Part shown: piece by piece, positions 1 through 10,748 of the stretch
Layout of the letters: every line of letters starts with the position of its first letter
Numbering within the stretch: the first letter of the stretch is position 1
DNA from: Carnegiea gigantea
Taxonomy: Eukaryota; Streptophyta; Magnoliopsida; Caryophyllales; Cactaceae
Direction of reading: 5' to 3'
DNA length: 64,000 nt
Assembly (NCBI GenBank): GCA_029747015.1
Contig: JAKOGI010003134.1
Location: 1-64,000, forward strand
The notes under the pieces: generated by a model
Databases searched by the model: none
What the model was told of the DNA's origin: nothing
Seen by the model: the letters and a program-made list of their open reading frames with translations, nothing else
Made by a program: the position numbers and the translations under genes

Positions 1-1053
1 AGGATGATAAAACGGGTCATAGCTGGTGAGGAGAAGAGGCGGAAGTGGGAAATCTTCTTTGGGGGCAAGGGTTTGGGAAGGATGAATGAGGGTTTAGGCT
101 TGTCGGTCCTTTTGTGGTTTGAAGGGTTGGGAAGGTTGAATGGGGGTTAAGGTGAATTCTTCTTGGGTCAAGAGTTGCTCAAACTTTTCAGCAACCCTAC
201 ATGGCTTCATCACTTTAAGGTCTTTAACTACATGCTCTTCAATTCTTGGGGTTATGCTCAAATTCACCTCATTATCTTCTTGGCTCCCTTCTTCGGTGAA
301 GGATTGCTCAATTTCTTGCACAATCTCTTCTTGCTTCAACTCGGATCTTTGGGTCTCAAGTTCAATGGTCTCTTTATCACCACAGTCACCAAAAACAAGA
401 GGTAGGTCAACTAAGCTTGAAGCTTCCTCTCCTTGGATCTTTTCATCTTTGTTTGGCTTTTGAGAAACCTTCTCTAAGTGAAGTATTTCTTCTCTTTCAA
501 CCTTGAGTTCAATTTCTTCTTCAAGGCTTTCCTCCTGATCGTTCTCTTCTTCCACGTCTTTCCTTTCTTCCAAGGTAATGACCTCGTTGTTTGGGCAATC
601 CGTGGATAAGTGTCCAAGCCCTTGGCACTTGAGACTCCTCCTAGGTTGTGGGGGAAAGATCATTTGTGGGGTTGGTTCTTTTTGTGGGGTGGAAGGGAAT
701 GAACCCGTGAGCTTAACGGAGATACTTTCTTTCATGGGCATGTGAGTGGATGGGTAAAAGGAATCCTTCAACTTACTACTCAATTTCTTCCAAGTTCTCA
801 CCTTTTCTTTTCCTTTCTTTTTTCGCTCAAACTTGTATTTATTCCCCCACTGAAGTGCACATCCTCTCAATCTTGAAATAACCACTTTGAACTTCTCTTG
901 GTCACTAAGGATACAACAAGTAAAAACTCGTTCCACCTTAGATAACCAACCTGCGAACTCTTCCTTTTCGCCATGAAATTTTGGAATTGCAAAGCAAGCA
1001 TATCCAATATCAATAAGAGCTAGCTCTTTCTCCAAGTTCTTTGAAGACGGCAT
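1..1053 (-). pseudogene. gag of gag-only family-B element B1 (window-truncated, nonsense-interrupted)
   Basis: This is the capsid-like gag of a non-autonomous Ty3/gypsy element, read leftwards from an ATG at 1053 (MPSSKNLEKELALIDIG). The gag core with KVERVF, an RLRGCALQW segment and the KKLSSKLKDSF segment comes first. A knuckle-like CQGLGHLSTDCPN follows, but the first Cys of the CCHC is lost (RSLKCQG where the copy at 56570 has RRCLKCQG), then a long Glu-rich stretch. A stop at about 94 replaces a Leu codon of the intact copy at 55083-56570, and homology continues beyond it to the window edge. The WW pair of the intact copy is WG here. No PR, RT or INT lies between this gag and its LTR. 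Gag packages element RNA into cytoplasmic particles; that role is from the family, not shown here. Confidence 0.85.
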
Positions 1054-1117
1054 AAAGGATGAGGTCTAGGGTTCTTCGTGGATTGATTTGAAACGAAAGT
1101 TGGCTGTGGCAAAGGTG

Positions 1118-1296
1118 GCACGGTCGTGCAAGGGGGCACGGGCAGGCCGTGCTATGCTTCGACTTGAAGGAATGCAGAAACTTACCGTGGCACGGTCGTG
1201 CTTGGTGGCACGGGGGCACCGTGCTCCGTCTCGACTTGAAGATTTCTGGAAAAATGATATGGCACGGTCGTGTATGGTGGCAAGGGGGCACCGTGC
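1118..1296 (-). repeat. triple GC-rich palindrome cluster in B1 leader
   Basis: Three tandem modules sit between the PBS and the gag start, at 1118-1152, 1190-1224 and 1262-1296. Each joins a near-palindrome GCACGGTCGTGC to a hairpin GCACGG-N5-CCGTGC over a 6-7 nt linker. Stem bases are kept while linkers vary. The third module has one stem mismatch (gcaagg). The same cluster occurs at 18213-18319, 28126-28305 and 56635-56813. Function is unknown; RNA dimerisation or packaging is my inference. Confidence 0.8.
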
Positions 1297-1407
1297 TGCT
1301 TCTCTGGTCTTCGAGACTCGGATTGCCGGTTTGGGCCTCTTTTTGTTTTTTGTATTTTGGCTTTTTGGGATGTATGTGGGTGTGATGTGGGTCACTTAAG
1401 AACCTTG

Positions 1408-1419
1408 GCTCTGATACCA
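1408..1419 (-). other. primer binding site, tRNA-iMet type (B1)
   Basis: The reverse complement reads TGGTATCAGAGC, complementary to the 3' end of plant initiator tRNA-Met. It lies 2 nt inside the LTR end at 1422, the normal position for minus-strand DNA priming. Confidence 0.9.
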
Positions 1420-1421
1420 AT

Positions 1422-2580
1422 TGATGTATATGTGGGGGGTAAGTGAACCAAATCAAACTCAAATAAACCCAAATAAGAATTGAACCAAAGTAAAGAGAAA
1501 ATGGAAGGTTGATTGAGATGGGATGAAAATAATAACAAAAAAGAACAAAGGATAAACAAGACCTTGTAATTAAGATAATCCTTCACGGAGCCACTCAATG
1601 ACTTGATCTTGGGCTAATTCTCTTGTCTTAACCAAGGAATCACTCCAATTGGAAAAGGAAGAGAACCTATAACACCACCTGAATTTGCCACAATTCAAGA
1701 TATAGAACTAGGAATTTAGTTGCACTTTTGAGAAATACACTCAAAGTACTTGTATTGCTTTGGAAATTTCTTACAATGCTGAATGAATAGCTTCACACGC
1801 CCCTTCCCTTTTTATAGACTCAGCAAAAGACAATCAAAGGACTCAAATAACTCCTAACAATTAAAACTAGCTAATGAAAAGTCTAAGAAAAATGAAAAGA
1901 CTCATCATAAAGGGGGTGGGGGAGGTTACAAGGAATATTCTAGGATTTTTGCAGCTGATTACATCAATCTAGAAGCATCTAAAACGTGCACAATATCATC
2001 CACACAAATATATGTAACCTAAGACTCTTCATATTCCCAGCATTAATCCTTGCAACTGCCTCAACTTCAATAGAGCATAACTTCCAGAATACTCGGCCAA
2101 ATCATGCGTTCTTGGGCTTGTTAGAAAGCCCTGGAAGTCTAGTTTCCAGAATGGGCTCATTTGCTCAATTTGGATAAGCGGTTTGAAAGTTATGGCCCAA
2201 ACAATGCACCTATCTCAGACTGAACTGGATCAGCATAACGTCTTTTTGAGTGATATTTTGCCCAACCAAATGATGTCCAAATTAAACAAACTTGGGCTTA
2301 TTTGAAAGCTGAAATCTTAAACTTCAAAACCATGTGGAGCCTCAAGTTGTGGGTCCACTTGAGCTTGTCCCAAAAGTGGTCACAAAATCGTTTCCCAGGG
2401 TGAATTCGCGCCAAATTTCCTAGCAAAGCTTACCTCTTTTTGACCTCTTCATATGTCCGTGATTCTTTGAACTCACTTATAAGACCAAATAAAACACACT
2501 TCCAAGCATTATCTTTCTTTGACCCTTTTTCCTTCTTTGAAATTTGGTCTGAATAAAATGATCATATGGAAAATGCCTCA
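1422..2580 (-). repeat. 5' LTR of B1 (family B)
   Basis: The LTR begins TGATGTATATGTG on the plus strand and ends in a degraded form of the family-B tip (atgcctca instead of atgcatca). It is homologous to 15854-16996, 18447-19590, 54187-55371 and 56938-58114. The right 250 bp contain several small indels relative to those copies. It is followed directly by family-A gag sequence, so B1 inserted into an A element; the 3' LTR is left of the window. Confidence 0.88.
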
Positions 2581-2818
2581 TTCTCAATGGTTCATCTTCA
2601 CTAGATGAATCAAGAGTATGGCTAAACACTTGTTCTTGCCTCCATGGTTCGGATTGGATGGGTTCTTCACACGCCTTTTGGTTTTGCTTCATGTAGTTTC
2701 CAAGTTGTTTTCTCAAGTACTCATTTCGAGCCTTGAGTTCTTGATTACTCACACTCATTTCTTGCATTTGCTTGGAAAGAACTTCAAGCTTCTCTTCCAC
2801 AGATATGCTAGTACTCAT
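2581..2818 (-). pseudogene. 5' part of family-A gag, split by B1
   Basis: Read leftwards from an ATG at 2818 (MSTSISVEEKLEVLSKQ), this matches the N-terminus of the intact gag at 35464. It has a predicted coiled-coil of Glu, Leu and Gln residues followed by NEYLRKQLGNYMKQKQ-like sequence and an acidic SSSEDEP tract. Homology stops at 2580, where B1 is inserted, after about 80 codons. The remainder of this gag lies left of the window. Confidence 0.85.
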
Positions 2819-2902
2819 TGTGATCGCAGGAAGGAACGGTTTATGCTTGACTGTGTTTGGATTGAGTTTGGGAGCGTGGGGTTCAAGCAAGGATCTGAAC
2901 TT

Positions 2903-2914
2903 GCTCTGATACCA
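2903..2914 (-). other. primer binding site, tRNA-iMet type (A1)
   Basis: Reverse complement TGGTATCAGAGC, 4 nt from the LTR end at 2919. It belongs to the family-A element whose gag start is at 2818. Confidence 0.9.
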
Positions 2915-2918
2915 AAAA

Positions 2919-4645
2919 TGATGTAAGTCTCAAGGGTAGGAACAACCCAAGCCAACTTACAACAAGAACACAACCACAACAAGTGGAAAACTCACGAACC
3001 AAGGGAGGCACGGTCGTACTCAAGGGCACGGGGTGACCGTGCTAACTTGCTGCCTAAGCACGCCTAGTTTGTGATTTTCACGGTTTTTGAGATGGCTTTT
3101 GTGTTTGGGCTCAAAACTGAATCAAAGCAAGAATTCTTGGCCTTGATTAAGCTTGAAATGAATATGAAAAGAAAAAAAGAAGAGAGGAATGAAGTTCGCT
3201 GATTAGAACATGAAAAAAGAAGAGCTTTGGTTTAAGGAACCCAAAGCTAACTTCATGAACTTTAAGTGAATTCAATGGAATCTGGATAGTTCTAAGCCTT
3301 GGGATTAGATAAGATACACCACTAATCACTTAGCTTAGGGCCCTTAACCTTTGATTAGGATACAGATAAACCACCTAATCAATGATTAAGACTCACTTGG
3401 ACACCACCTTAATCGGCCTAATTAAGGATAAGCAAGTTAAGTGTTTGAGAGGAACACAAGGCACAAAGTCTTTTCTTAATTTCAATACTCAAGCTTGTTG
3501 TTTTTACAAAAGAGCAGCCAAGGCACTTATATAGCCTTGTGATTACATGAAAAGAGCTTTCCTTCTAGGTAAGGAAAGTCATTAAACTAATCCTATGCTT
3601 AGTAATACACGGTTTAAGCTAAAACACACATAAGCTGAAAGTTTATATTACAAAGCACTTAATTTATCTTCCTAAGCCTTTTCCTTTGTGCTAAGGAATG
3701 TAAATGACTCAATTTCCCAGCTAGGAAGGCAAGAGTGCACGGCTAGCCACCTCAAAAGGACTGAAAAATGCATGTGTGCCATGTCATGCTTGAGTGGTCG
3801 AATGAAAGCATGCAAGATGGTGGTGTTTCACTTGTCCCACGTGTCTCTCTCACAAGTAGCTGAGTGGTGTTTCATCAAGCAGCTCAAAATGACCTAGTTG
3901 GCAGTCTTCCACCTTAAGCAAACCCATCTAGGAGGGAAATCCCCCTTGCTAAGCAACCGGGTATCTAGGTGCCCGTTTCTTCCGTGACTTGTGCTTCATG
4001 GTTGACACCTCAAATGCTGAGTAATCTTGGATTTCCTTACATGGAAGGAACCCTCAAGATGTCTAGTTTACCCTCGTTTTTGAATCATAGCATTTGGACG
4101 TCGTTTACCCTTTGAATGAGCCTGATTCCCCAAACCGTGCAGATTAGACTCCAAAACAGCACAGGTTTACTAATTAGCTTAATTCACTAACCAATTGTAC
4201 TCCAAATCTGGTAATTCCAATTGGACATGAAAGCTAAGATCTTGGGGACCCAAAATATGTAAAAATTCAAGACTTAACCAAACTATATTATAAGAAATAA
4301 AAAGAACAAAACCGGGTTCATCCTGGCCCTGCTGGGCAGTTTTGACACCTTGGGTTTAATTGCTGATTTGAACGACCAAATGAAGTCCAAATTGGATGAA
4401 ACTTGATTTGTTGGAAAGATAACATTTTGATCTTCAAATCCATCAAAAAATATTAGATGTAAACCCTTAGTATGTTTGAGAAATTAAGCACACAAAAATG
4501 GGTTAGCTGCTGGATTTAACCCTTGCCCTGCAGTTTCAATGTTTAATCAAAACTTGGATGATTTATTCATCCTTAAACCAGCATAATAAGATTACCTAAT
4601 TTGATTTGATTCTTTTTTAACAAAAGGGATGGAGGGATTTCCGTC
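2919..4645 (-). repeat. 5' LTR of family-A element A1
   Basis: About 1.73 kb, homologous in reverse to 33643-35363 and 36990-38713. Plus-strand ends are TGATGTAAGTC and a degraded CGTCA. It holds one palindrome module at 3008-3042 and an antisense TATATAAG at 3536-3543. Because 33643-38713 is flanked by a TSD, the ends of this copy are defined by comparison with it. Confidence 0.9.
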
Positions 4646-4969
4646 AATCTCCTTCTTCCAACACAAGTAAGGTTTGCCTTTACTTATGGATCTCTCTACT
4701 CGTTTTTCACTAAAAATAAGGCTTTCTCACTTGTGTTTCCCTCCCCAAGGCTAGGTATTGGCTATCACATTATGAATGGCACCCTTATCAAACTACCACA
4801 GCCTCCCCAAAGGTAAATGACATGTATCCATTAGTACAATATCACAAAAGACCTCGTCCCTAAAGTTACCTATGTTGTATATGATCAAGCCTTCTTTGGT
4901 TAAATAAACCTCATTTCCCTTTTTAAGCCATTGTAAGGAGTAAGGTCGAGGGTAAGAGACAGTAGGTAG
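4646..4969. other. unassigned AT-rich spacer
   Basis: This stretch separates A1 from the LTR starting at 4970. I see no long reading frame, no LTR motif and no repeat of another part of the window. It may be residual older sequence or a decayed element. Confidence 0.4.
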
Positions 4970-6235
4970 TGATGCATATTTCCATATGCATCATTTTCAT
5001 TCCTCAAGCTCAACTTCAAGGGAGGAAAAGGCCAAACAAGATCATGCATGGAAACACTTATATTTGGTCCCATTATTTGAGTTCCACGACACAAGACACT
5101 TTATGGAGTTTGTTTTGAACTTCAAAGTGCCTTATTCCAAGGGGTTTCCCAAATGGGGATCAAGAGCATCATGCTCCATGCCTGTAAACTCCACTACTCC
5201 TATTAAGCTCAAGGAAGATCACAAGCAGCCAGAAGAAGCCAAGGAGATCGCCATCATATTCAGAAAAGCCCTGAACGTACCCTTTGAGCTCACGCCTAGC
5301 TCATCCTCCTCACACCCGGTTTTAGTTACCCTTTTGTAGCAAAATGTAATGGCCCAAAATTCTGATGGTCCTTACATTAATCAAGCCTAAAAAATGAGCT
5401 TTCTAACAAGACCAACCACGCTTAAATTGGAGTTCATTTGGTTGGTCAAATTCAGCCCACAAACACACGGTATCTTGGCATAGGATAGTTTGAATAGCCT
5501 TCACTATTTGGGCTATAAATTTTGATCGGCTGGTCCAATTGCAATAAAATTGGATTTCTTAGAAACTAGACATCCTAGGCTTTCCAACAAGCCTAAGATC
5601 ATCAAATTTGGTTCAGTATTCAGAGAGATATGCCTCCTGGAAGTTGGGCTTGCTGCCGGTGTGAATGCATTTAATAGCCGGAATATGCATACATGCATCT
5701 TCACTCCTAAAGCCGGTTGCTGCATCCCCCTTTGCTCAAGCTACGTTCCCCCTTTCTCCCAAGGCTGAGATGTGTCTTTTCAAGTGGGAACATGACTCCC
5801 CAAGCTAATGGGTTCATTTCACTCAAGCATCATTAAGTTAGATACATGGTTCACTTAGCCGTGTGCATGTTTTCCTTCTTAGTTCCTTGTATTTTGCTTT
5901 TTTTTCATTAGTGTCTATTCATAAATGTGTTCGTATCTTTTCAAGTGTAAGGCCAGCCCTATATAAGGCCATAGTGTCAAGTTGTTTGCGGCAAAAAACC
6001 AATTACATTCAAGTTCAAGAAATACAATTCAGCTTTGAAGTGTTCTTTCAAAGTGTGTGAGAAAATCTAGTTCTATATCTTGAGTGTTGGCAAACTCACG
6101 TGGTGTTCTACTTTCCTAAACTCCTCTAGGTGGTGATTCATTTCTATATCCTAGAAAGAGCAAAGGAATTTGCCCAAGGATTGTTTTTGAGTGGCTTCTT
6201 CTTGGATTATCTCAAACTCAACCTTGAACCTATCC
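4970..6235 (+). repeat. decayed, truncated LTR in plus orientation with family-B tip
   Basis: It opens with the family-B terminal palindrome (TGATGCATAT, 4 nt, ATATGCATCA) in plus orientation. It keeps LTR landmarks found in other families: a query-like block around 5400-5590 (attggagttcatttggttgg, then ctttccaacaagcc), a tatataagg promoter-like site near 5960, and gatttgcccaagg-type sequence near 6170. The right end is lost and fuses to antisense protease sequence at roughly 6235; that boundary is uncertain. No second LTR or TSD was found. Confidence 0.6.
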
Positions 6236-7776
6236 TTCCTTGTTTTCCTTTCTTCCTTAACTAAAGACCACAAAAGATAACCTACCTTGGTCATTTGGGT
6301 GCTCTTATATACATCAGGTAGTTTTAGTTTGTTAATCAATTGAGTTGACGCAACATTAGTACAAGTACCCCCATCAATGATTAAACTACATACCTTCCCT
6401 TGGATGGCACACTGGGAGTGAAAGATAAGTTCTCTCTGGCTTTCTTCCCTTGTACTCTGCATGGTGTGTAACATCCTCCTAAGGACCAGAAACTCCCCCA
6501 CTTTAGGAGTTAGGATGGTGTCCTCCTCTTCCTCCTCAACTTTTTCTTCATAGGGCTCAATGATAATTTGGTCGATCTCTTCAATCTCTCTAATGGTAAG
6601 GGAACTCCTGTTTGGGCATTCTACTTGGAAATGGTCATAACCTTAACATTTGAAGCACCTCTTGCTGTCAAGTTGCTTAGGGAATTCCCTAACAACTCCG
6701 TTGCTTTTATCTTTAGCCAAATCTGCCTTTGCTTGTGTTTCAGGTTTAGGGGTGGTTTTAGGCGGGGAGTTAGGATGAGAGTATGAGCTTGTAAATGGCT
6801 TTTTGTTTTTAGAGTACTTTTCAATGTTGATAGCTAGCTTACATGTATCCTTAAAACTCCAGTAGGGTTGACGATCAACCTTTTTCGGCTATGCTTTGAT
6901 CTAGCCCTTTTAGAAACCCCATAATAGCTTGTTTGGTTCTTCTTCTACCCCACTCCTTATCTTGAGTTGCTCAAATTCTCTAATGTATTCCTCCACACTC
7001 ATTCAACCTTAGGCTAGGGAGGACACTCTATGGTAGAGATCCCTCTTATAACCCTCAAGTAGAAACCTCTTGTTCATTAATTTTCTCAACTTGGACTAAG
7101 TATTGATCCATGGCTTTCTTCCTTAGCTCATTATCTTTTAGTATTTTCATAGCAAAGGGAAGCATGCTTTTTGAGCTTTAGAATTGCTACGTTAAAGAAC
7201 TTTTCATCAAAATAGCCCTCAACCTCAAAGAATCTCTCCACATTTTGAATCAATTCTAATACACATCTGGATTCATGGTTCCCTCAAATTCTAGGGGATC
7301 AAATTTCATATCCCTCAAATCATCCTTATTATTTCGTGTTAGCCTTCTCCTACCCCTAGGTGAGTGTTCATCCTAGGAAGAAGATGAATGATCTGAAGTT
7401 GGATCATTCCTAGGTTGAACTCTTTATCTCTTCTTAGGTCCTCTGGGATCATCTCTAAATTTGGCCAGAATATCAGTTAGACTGGTAGTAAGTTTTTAGA
7501 CATCCCTTTAAAACTAGAGTATGGCATTCCCTCTCCCTAACTCATGAGCCCCCTCAAGGGTTAAACCCCTAGGTACTCTAGTTTGGGAAGGTTCAACTTT
7601 CCCTCTCCCGATAATGGACTAAAATTAGCTTTTAGGCTATTTAAGGAGTTAAGGTGCTTTTGTGGCTGGATGTGTGTTTGGGCTTGAGGGGGTTCTTTAT
7701 AGTTGATGGAAACGTGGTTTCAAAATAGGGGAAGATTGCAAAGTTAAGAAAACAACAAGCAAACTCAACAGGTTAT
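6236..7776 (-). pseudogene. old gag-protease remnant (element H)
   Basis: A decayed gag-protease region read leftwards. The recognisable parts are a knuckle around 6610-6660 (CFKC, stop, then an H and ECPN) and a retropepsin-like segment near 6340-6400 with [16 protein letters not shown], the DGG active-site form used by this group. Stops and frameshifts are frequent and no long frame survives. RT and INT are absent because the left end is cut by the LTR remnant ending near 6235. This is among the most eroded elements here, in keeping with its position as host of element C. Confidence 0.7.
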
Positions 7777-7788
7777 GCTTTGATGCCA
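7777..7788 (-). other. degenerate primer binding site of element H
   Basis: The reverse complement is TGGCATCAAAGC, two changes from TGGTATCAGAGC. It lies 3 nt from the LTR end at 7792. Confidence 0.7.
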
Positions 7789-7791
7789 CTT

Positions 7792-8080
7792 TGATGTATG
7801 AGCCTTAAGGAAACTCAAGCAATGCAGCTCGTTTGTAATATGATCTTGCTTAGCTTTGAGTCAATAATGGTGAAGGAACTAAGATAGGGGATGTGAATTG
7901 ATAAAGACCATGCTATCACCCAAGCTAATTCAAGAATCCACCCTCCAGATCATAAACGCTAAGCCACTAGAAATGGATTAAAGGAAACCACTCTAATATG
8001 GCAATCAAATGGATTGATAAAAGATAAAACTGAGAGAATTTATGTTAAAACTCAAAAGTGAGGTTTTTAATTCATCAATG
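7792..8080 (-). repeat. 5' LTR of element H, left part
   Basis: Begins TGATGTATGAGCC next to the H primer binding site and is cut at 8080 by element C. The last five bases (8076-8080, caatg) are the TSD repeated at 20483-20487, so the LTR resumes at 20488. Confidence 0.75.
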
Positions 8081-8949
8081 TGATGGAGTCCTACCTAGCC
8101 AAGACCTTGTTCCAGATGAGACAAGTCCAAGTCGGCCAAGAACAAGGTCCCAAACCAAGAAGATGGCTCACCTTTGGCAAGAAGCTGAAACTAGCACAAC
8201 CGGCCTGCACAATCCCGGTTTTGTGCATCTGATTTCTTAAGCCATTTCATGGCTTAAGGCCAATATTTTTGCATTTTTGGAATCCTCAGGAACTTAACTT
8301 TCAAGTCCAAGCATTGAATTCAAGTCATGCTACAAGAGGATGAAAGATCAAAGGCGTTTTTCCCAACCGGCCAGAATTAGTCCAATTCTGCACGGTCAAA
8401 AGTTTTCATGTGATTACCTTACTTAATCCATGTTTAGCCTTGATTTCTTCAATGAGGGGGTTTATTTACACCTTAAAGTTTCTCCCCCATGTTTAAAACC
8501 CAAGCCATATCCTTTTTTGCTTTGGGTAAACTTGGCCTGAAAATCGAGTGTAAAACTGCCCATTGCGCACGGTTTGGAGGCACGGCTGAGCAAACCCTTT
8601 CCGGTGGGTTTCCTTGCTATCAACTGAGTTGGCACACCGCCCAAGGCTGGGCACACACCCCAAGGCAATCATCATCAGCTACAACCTTGGAAAGAACGGC
8701 CAATGAGAAGGAAGAGACAAGGAAAGATGTCCCTTGAATGCCATTGGCCAGCAGCAAAGGGGATTGCCACTTTTCGGCTACTCACATGGCTACTTGCTGC
8801 CTTTGAACGCTGATTAAGCTTAGGGACAAGTTGATTATGTTGTAATGATAATTTGTCTTGCTTTCCTTGAAGGTTTAAGTGTGTTTTGATTAGTCTTAAG
8901 CATGCTTGAAGCCAATTAGCTCTAACCGTGGCAATTAGAGCTAGTTAAT

Positions 8950-9923
8950 TGATGGGGACCATCCTTTGGAAACAAGTGAAGACCAAGCCACATGCCTAAG
9001 GGACCCTACAACCACTAAAGAAGTCAAAGAGGTTCATACCATGGTCCGAGAAATCATCAAACATGCATTGCACATGCTGCCTGGTTTGGACAGAAATTGG
9101 CCCGGTTTTGCAAGCCTAATTACCCAAGCTTAGGTGGACTTAAAGGGCTGCCAAAATTACTTTTTGGAACCCTTAATATGTCAGCTTCAAAGGCATATAA
9201 AGAGGTCTAGGTTAGGTATCTAGGAAATAAGTCAATGGGAGCCTTTTTCTAGAAGCAGCAGAAACTGTCCCAGTTTGCACATGCTGCACCTTTTGCCTGA
9301 TATCTCCCAAACGGCTACTCCAAATGGCGTGCAACTTGAGCCCTATGAAATCTTACTTCCAGAGCTTTCCAACAAGACCTATTGCAGCCAATTTGGATTA
9401 GAAACCTAGGAGTTATAGCTGTTTAAAGTTGACCCATGTGCACTGAAAAGTTGCTGACATAAAGTAAAAGCACTTTTCAGCTTTTGTCTTTTGCTTTTTG
9501 GTCCCCCATGCTTTTGGACGTGTAAGAGCTTGTTGGATCCTTTTTTTTTCAGCTTGTTAAAGGTTTCCCCCACTATAAAAGGGAGGCCTTGGGCTGCCAA
9601 GAGCATAGATAAACTTGCATTCAGCTTTGAGTTTTGTAAACTCTCTCAAATTCTCTTCAAAATTCCTAGTGTTATATCTTGGTGTTTGGCAACCTCAAGT
9701 GGGTCTCTAGGTCTTCTTAATTCAACTAAGAAGGTGATTAACTTCTGTAACTTAGTTGAAGGAAGAAGATTTGCCCAAGTGTGCAAACCAAGGTGGATTA
9801 TCATCACCCTTGCTAGTCCACTTGATCTATCTTGGTTCTTGATCTTCTTTTCATGTTTTCTACCTAAGTGCATTCTTGATTCACTTTAGCAAATACTTGC
9901 CTTAGTGAAGCTTGAATACATCA
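8950..9923 (+). mobile_element. solo LTR G1 inside element C 5' LTR
   Basis: A 974-bp sequence starting TGATGGGGACC and ending AATACATCA, flanked by the 5-bp TSD ttaat (8945-8949 and 9924-9928). The paired 3' LTR of C lacks it, which proves an insertion. No internal region, PBS or second LTR is present, so it is the product of LTR-LTR recombination. The opening bases read DGDHPLETSED and later KEVKEVHTMVRE, a polyprotein-tail reading frame like those in the D and E LTRs. Confidence 0.92.
9574..9580 (+). promoter_or_regulatory. TATA box of solo LTR G1
   Basis: TATAAAA within CCCCCACTATAAAAGGGAGG, about 350 bp from the LTR end. It is the likely U3 core promoter and supports plus orientation. 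Confidence 0.6.
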
Positions 9924-10520
9924 TTAATACCTTTCCCTCCTAGGAAGGAAAAGTGAGGTGCTTGCTAGCTTGCTTAGCTTGGCCATTTTGCTGCTTATGT
10001 AAGGCCTCTCACGGCCATTTAGAAAAAAAGACTTCAGTTTTTAGTAAAAGAAAATCATAGAGAGCTTGTGAGCTTTCACTTCAAAACTCTTGCTTGCTTA
10101 TCTTAGTTTAGGCCAAACTAAGTGGTGTTCAAGTGAGTCTTAATCTTGATTGAGTGGTGATTCTGTATCTTAATCAAGCTTAAGGGTCCTAAACTCAAAG
10201 ATTAGTGGTGTTTCTGTATCTAATCCTCGAGTTTAGTTCTATCCTAAATCACTTGATTAGCTTGAATCTTCAAGTTGATCTTCTTCGCTCTTCGTGTTCT
10301 TTATTTATCACCTTCAATACTTGAATGTTCTTCAAGTCATTCCATTAAACCACCTACCATACTTCCATTCCCCCCTTTTAATACTACTCCTTCTCCCTTT
10401 CCCCTCATAGAATCAAGTCCAAACAAAGCTCATTGCATTAGAATAGGCTTTGCTCTCAAAGACATTCAAAACCGTGAAGATTCATCCAAGGCAAGCTATC
10501 ACAGTCCACGCACGGTTCAA

Positions 10521-10587
10521 CGCACGCCCGTGCGTACCCTGCAATTTGCAACCCGAGGCTGCACACAGTTGGACGCACGACCGTGCG
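10521..10587 (+). repeat. paired GC-rich palindromes in C LTR
   Basis: CGCACG-CC-CGTGCG (10521-10534) and CGCACG-AC-CGTGCG (10574-10587) are 6-bp perfect inverted repeats. They lie 70-140 nt before the LTR end, so in the RNA leader near the PBS. The second site is conserved in the 3' LTR (20397-20410). They are the family-C form of the module seen in A, B, E and F. Confidence 0.75.
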
Positions 10588-10664
10588 TCTTCCCTTCTCG
10601 AATTGTCTTTCTTTTGATGTGAGGTTGCTTGGGTTGTCCCCACCCTTGGCCTTTACATCATATT

Positions 10665-10676
10665 TGGTATCAGAGC
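10665..10676 (+). other. primer binding site, tRNA-iMet type (C)
   Basis: TGGTATCAGAGC, 4 nt downstream of the 5' LTR end. Confidence 0.93.
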
Positions 10677-10748
10677 TGTGTTTCATCTTGGCCTGGTATT
10701 GAACCCACAAAATCCAAACTTCCTTCTTCTCCATTTCTCAAACACAAC

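Larger units (their letters stand above)
8081..10660 (+). repeat. 5' LTR of element C
   Basis: Starts TGATGGAGTCC and ends CCTTTACATCA. Without the solo LTR at 8950-9923 and its extra TSD it is about 1.6 kb and matches 15139-15853 plus 19596-20482. Its first 160 bp are an open reading frame encoding the polyprotein tail when this LTR is at the 3' end. Two perfect 6-bp inverted repeats lie at 10521-10534 and 10574-10587. Confidence 0.93.

Noticed and set aside
1118..1296. CRISPR-like array or transcription terminator from the regularly spaced palindromes
   Set aside because: Only two or three units, unequal spacers that are themselves conserved, and a plant retrotransposon context.
1088..1399. 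Arg/Ala-rich frames over the palindrome clusters (also 56605-56962 and 28102-28422)
   Set aside because: They come from translating the GCACGG repeats. All copies lie in non-coding leaders and the frames differ between copies.
1986..2177. A 63-codon plus-strand frame (MHNI..., repeated at 16399, 18993, 27448, 54752 and 57502)
   Set aside because: It lies antisense inside every family-B LTR and is kept open because the copies are recent. At 58800-58990 it is broken by one base. No domain and no start context.
4986..5339. A 117-codon plus-strand frame as a host gene
   Set aside because: It begins inside the terminal palindrome of a decayed LTR and resembles the LTR-encoded tail (HHFHSSSS, KQDHAWKHLY) of family-B elements.
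10275..10622. A frame of about 115 codons in the C 5' LTR (also 20096-20560)
   Set aside because: It spans U5 and the palindromes, with no domain. The two LTR copies diverge in frame.
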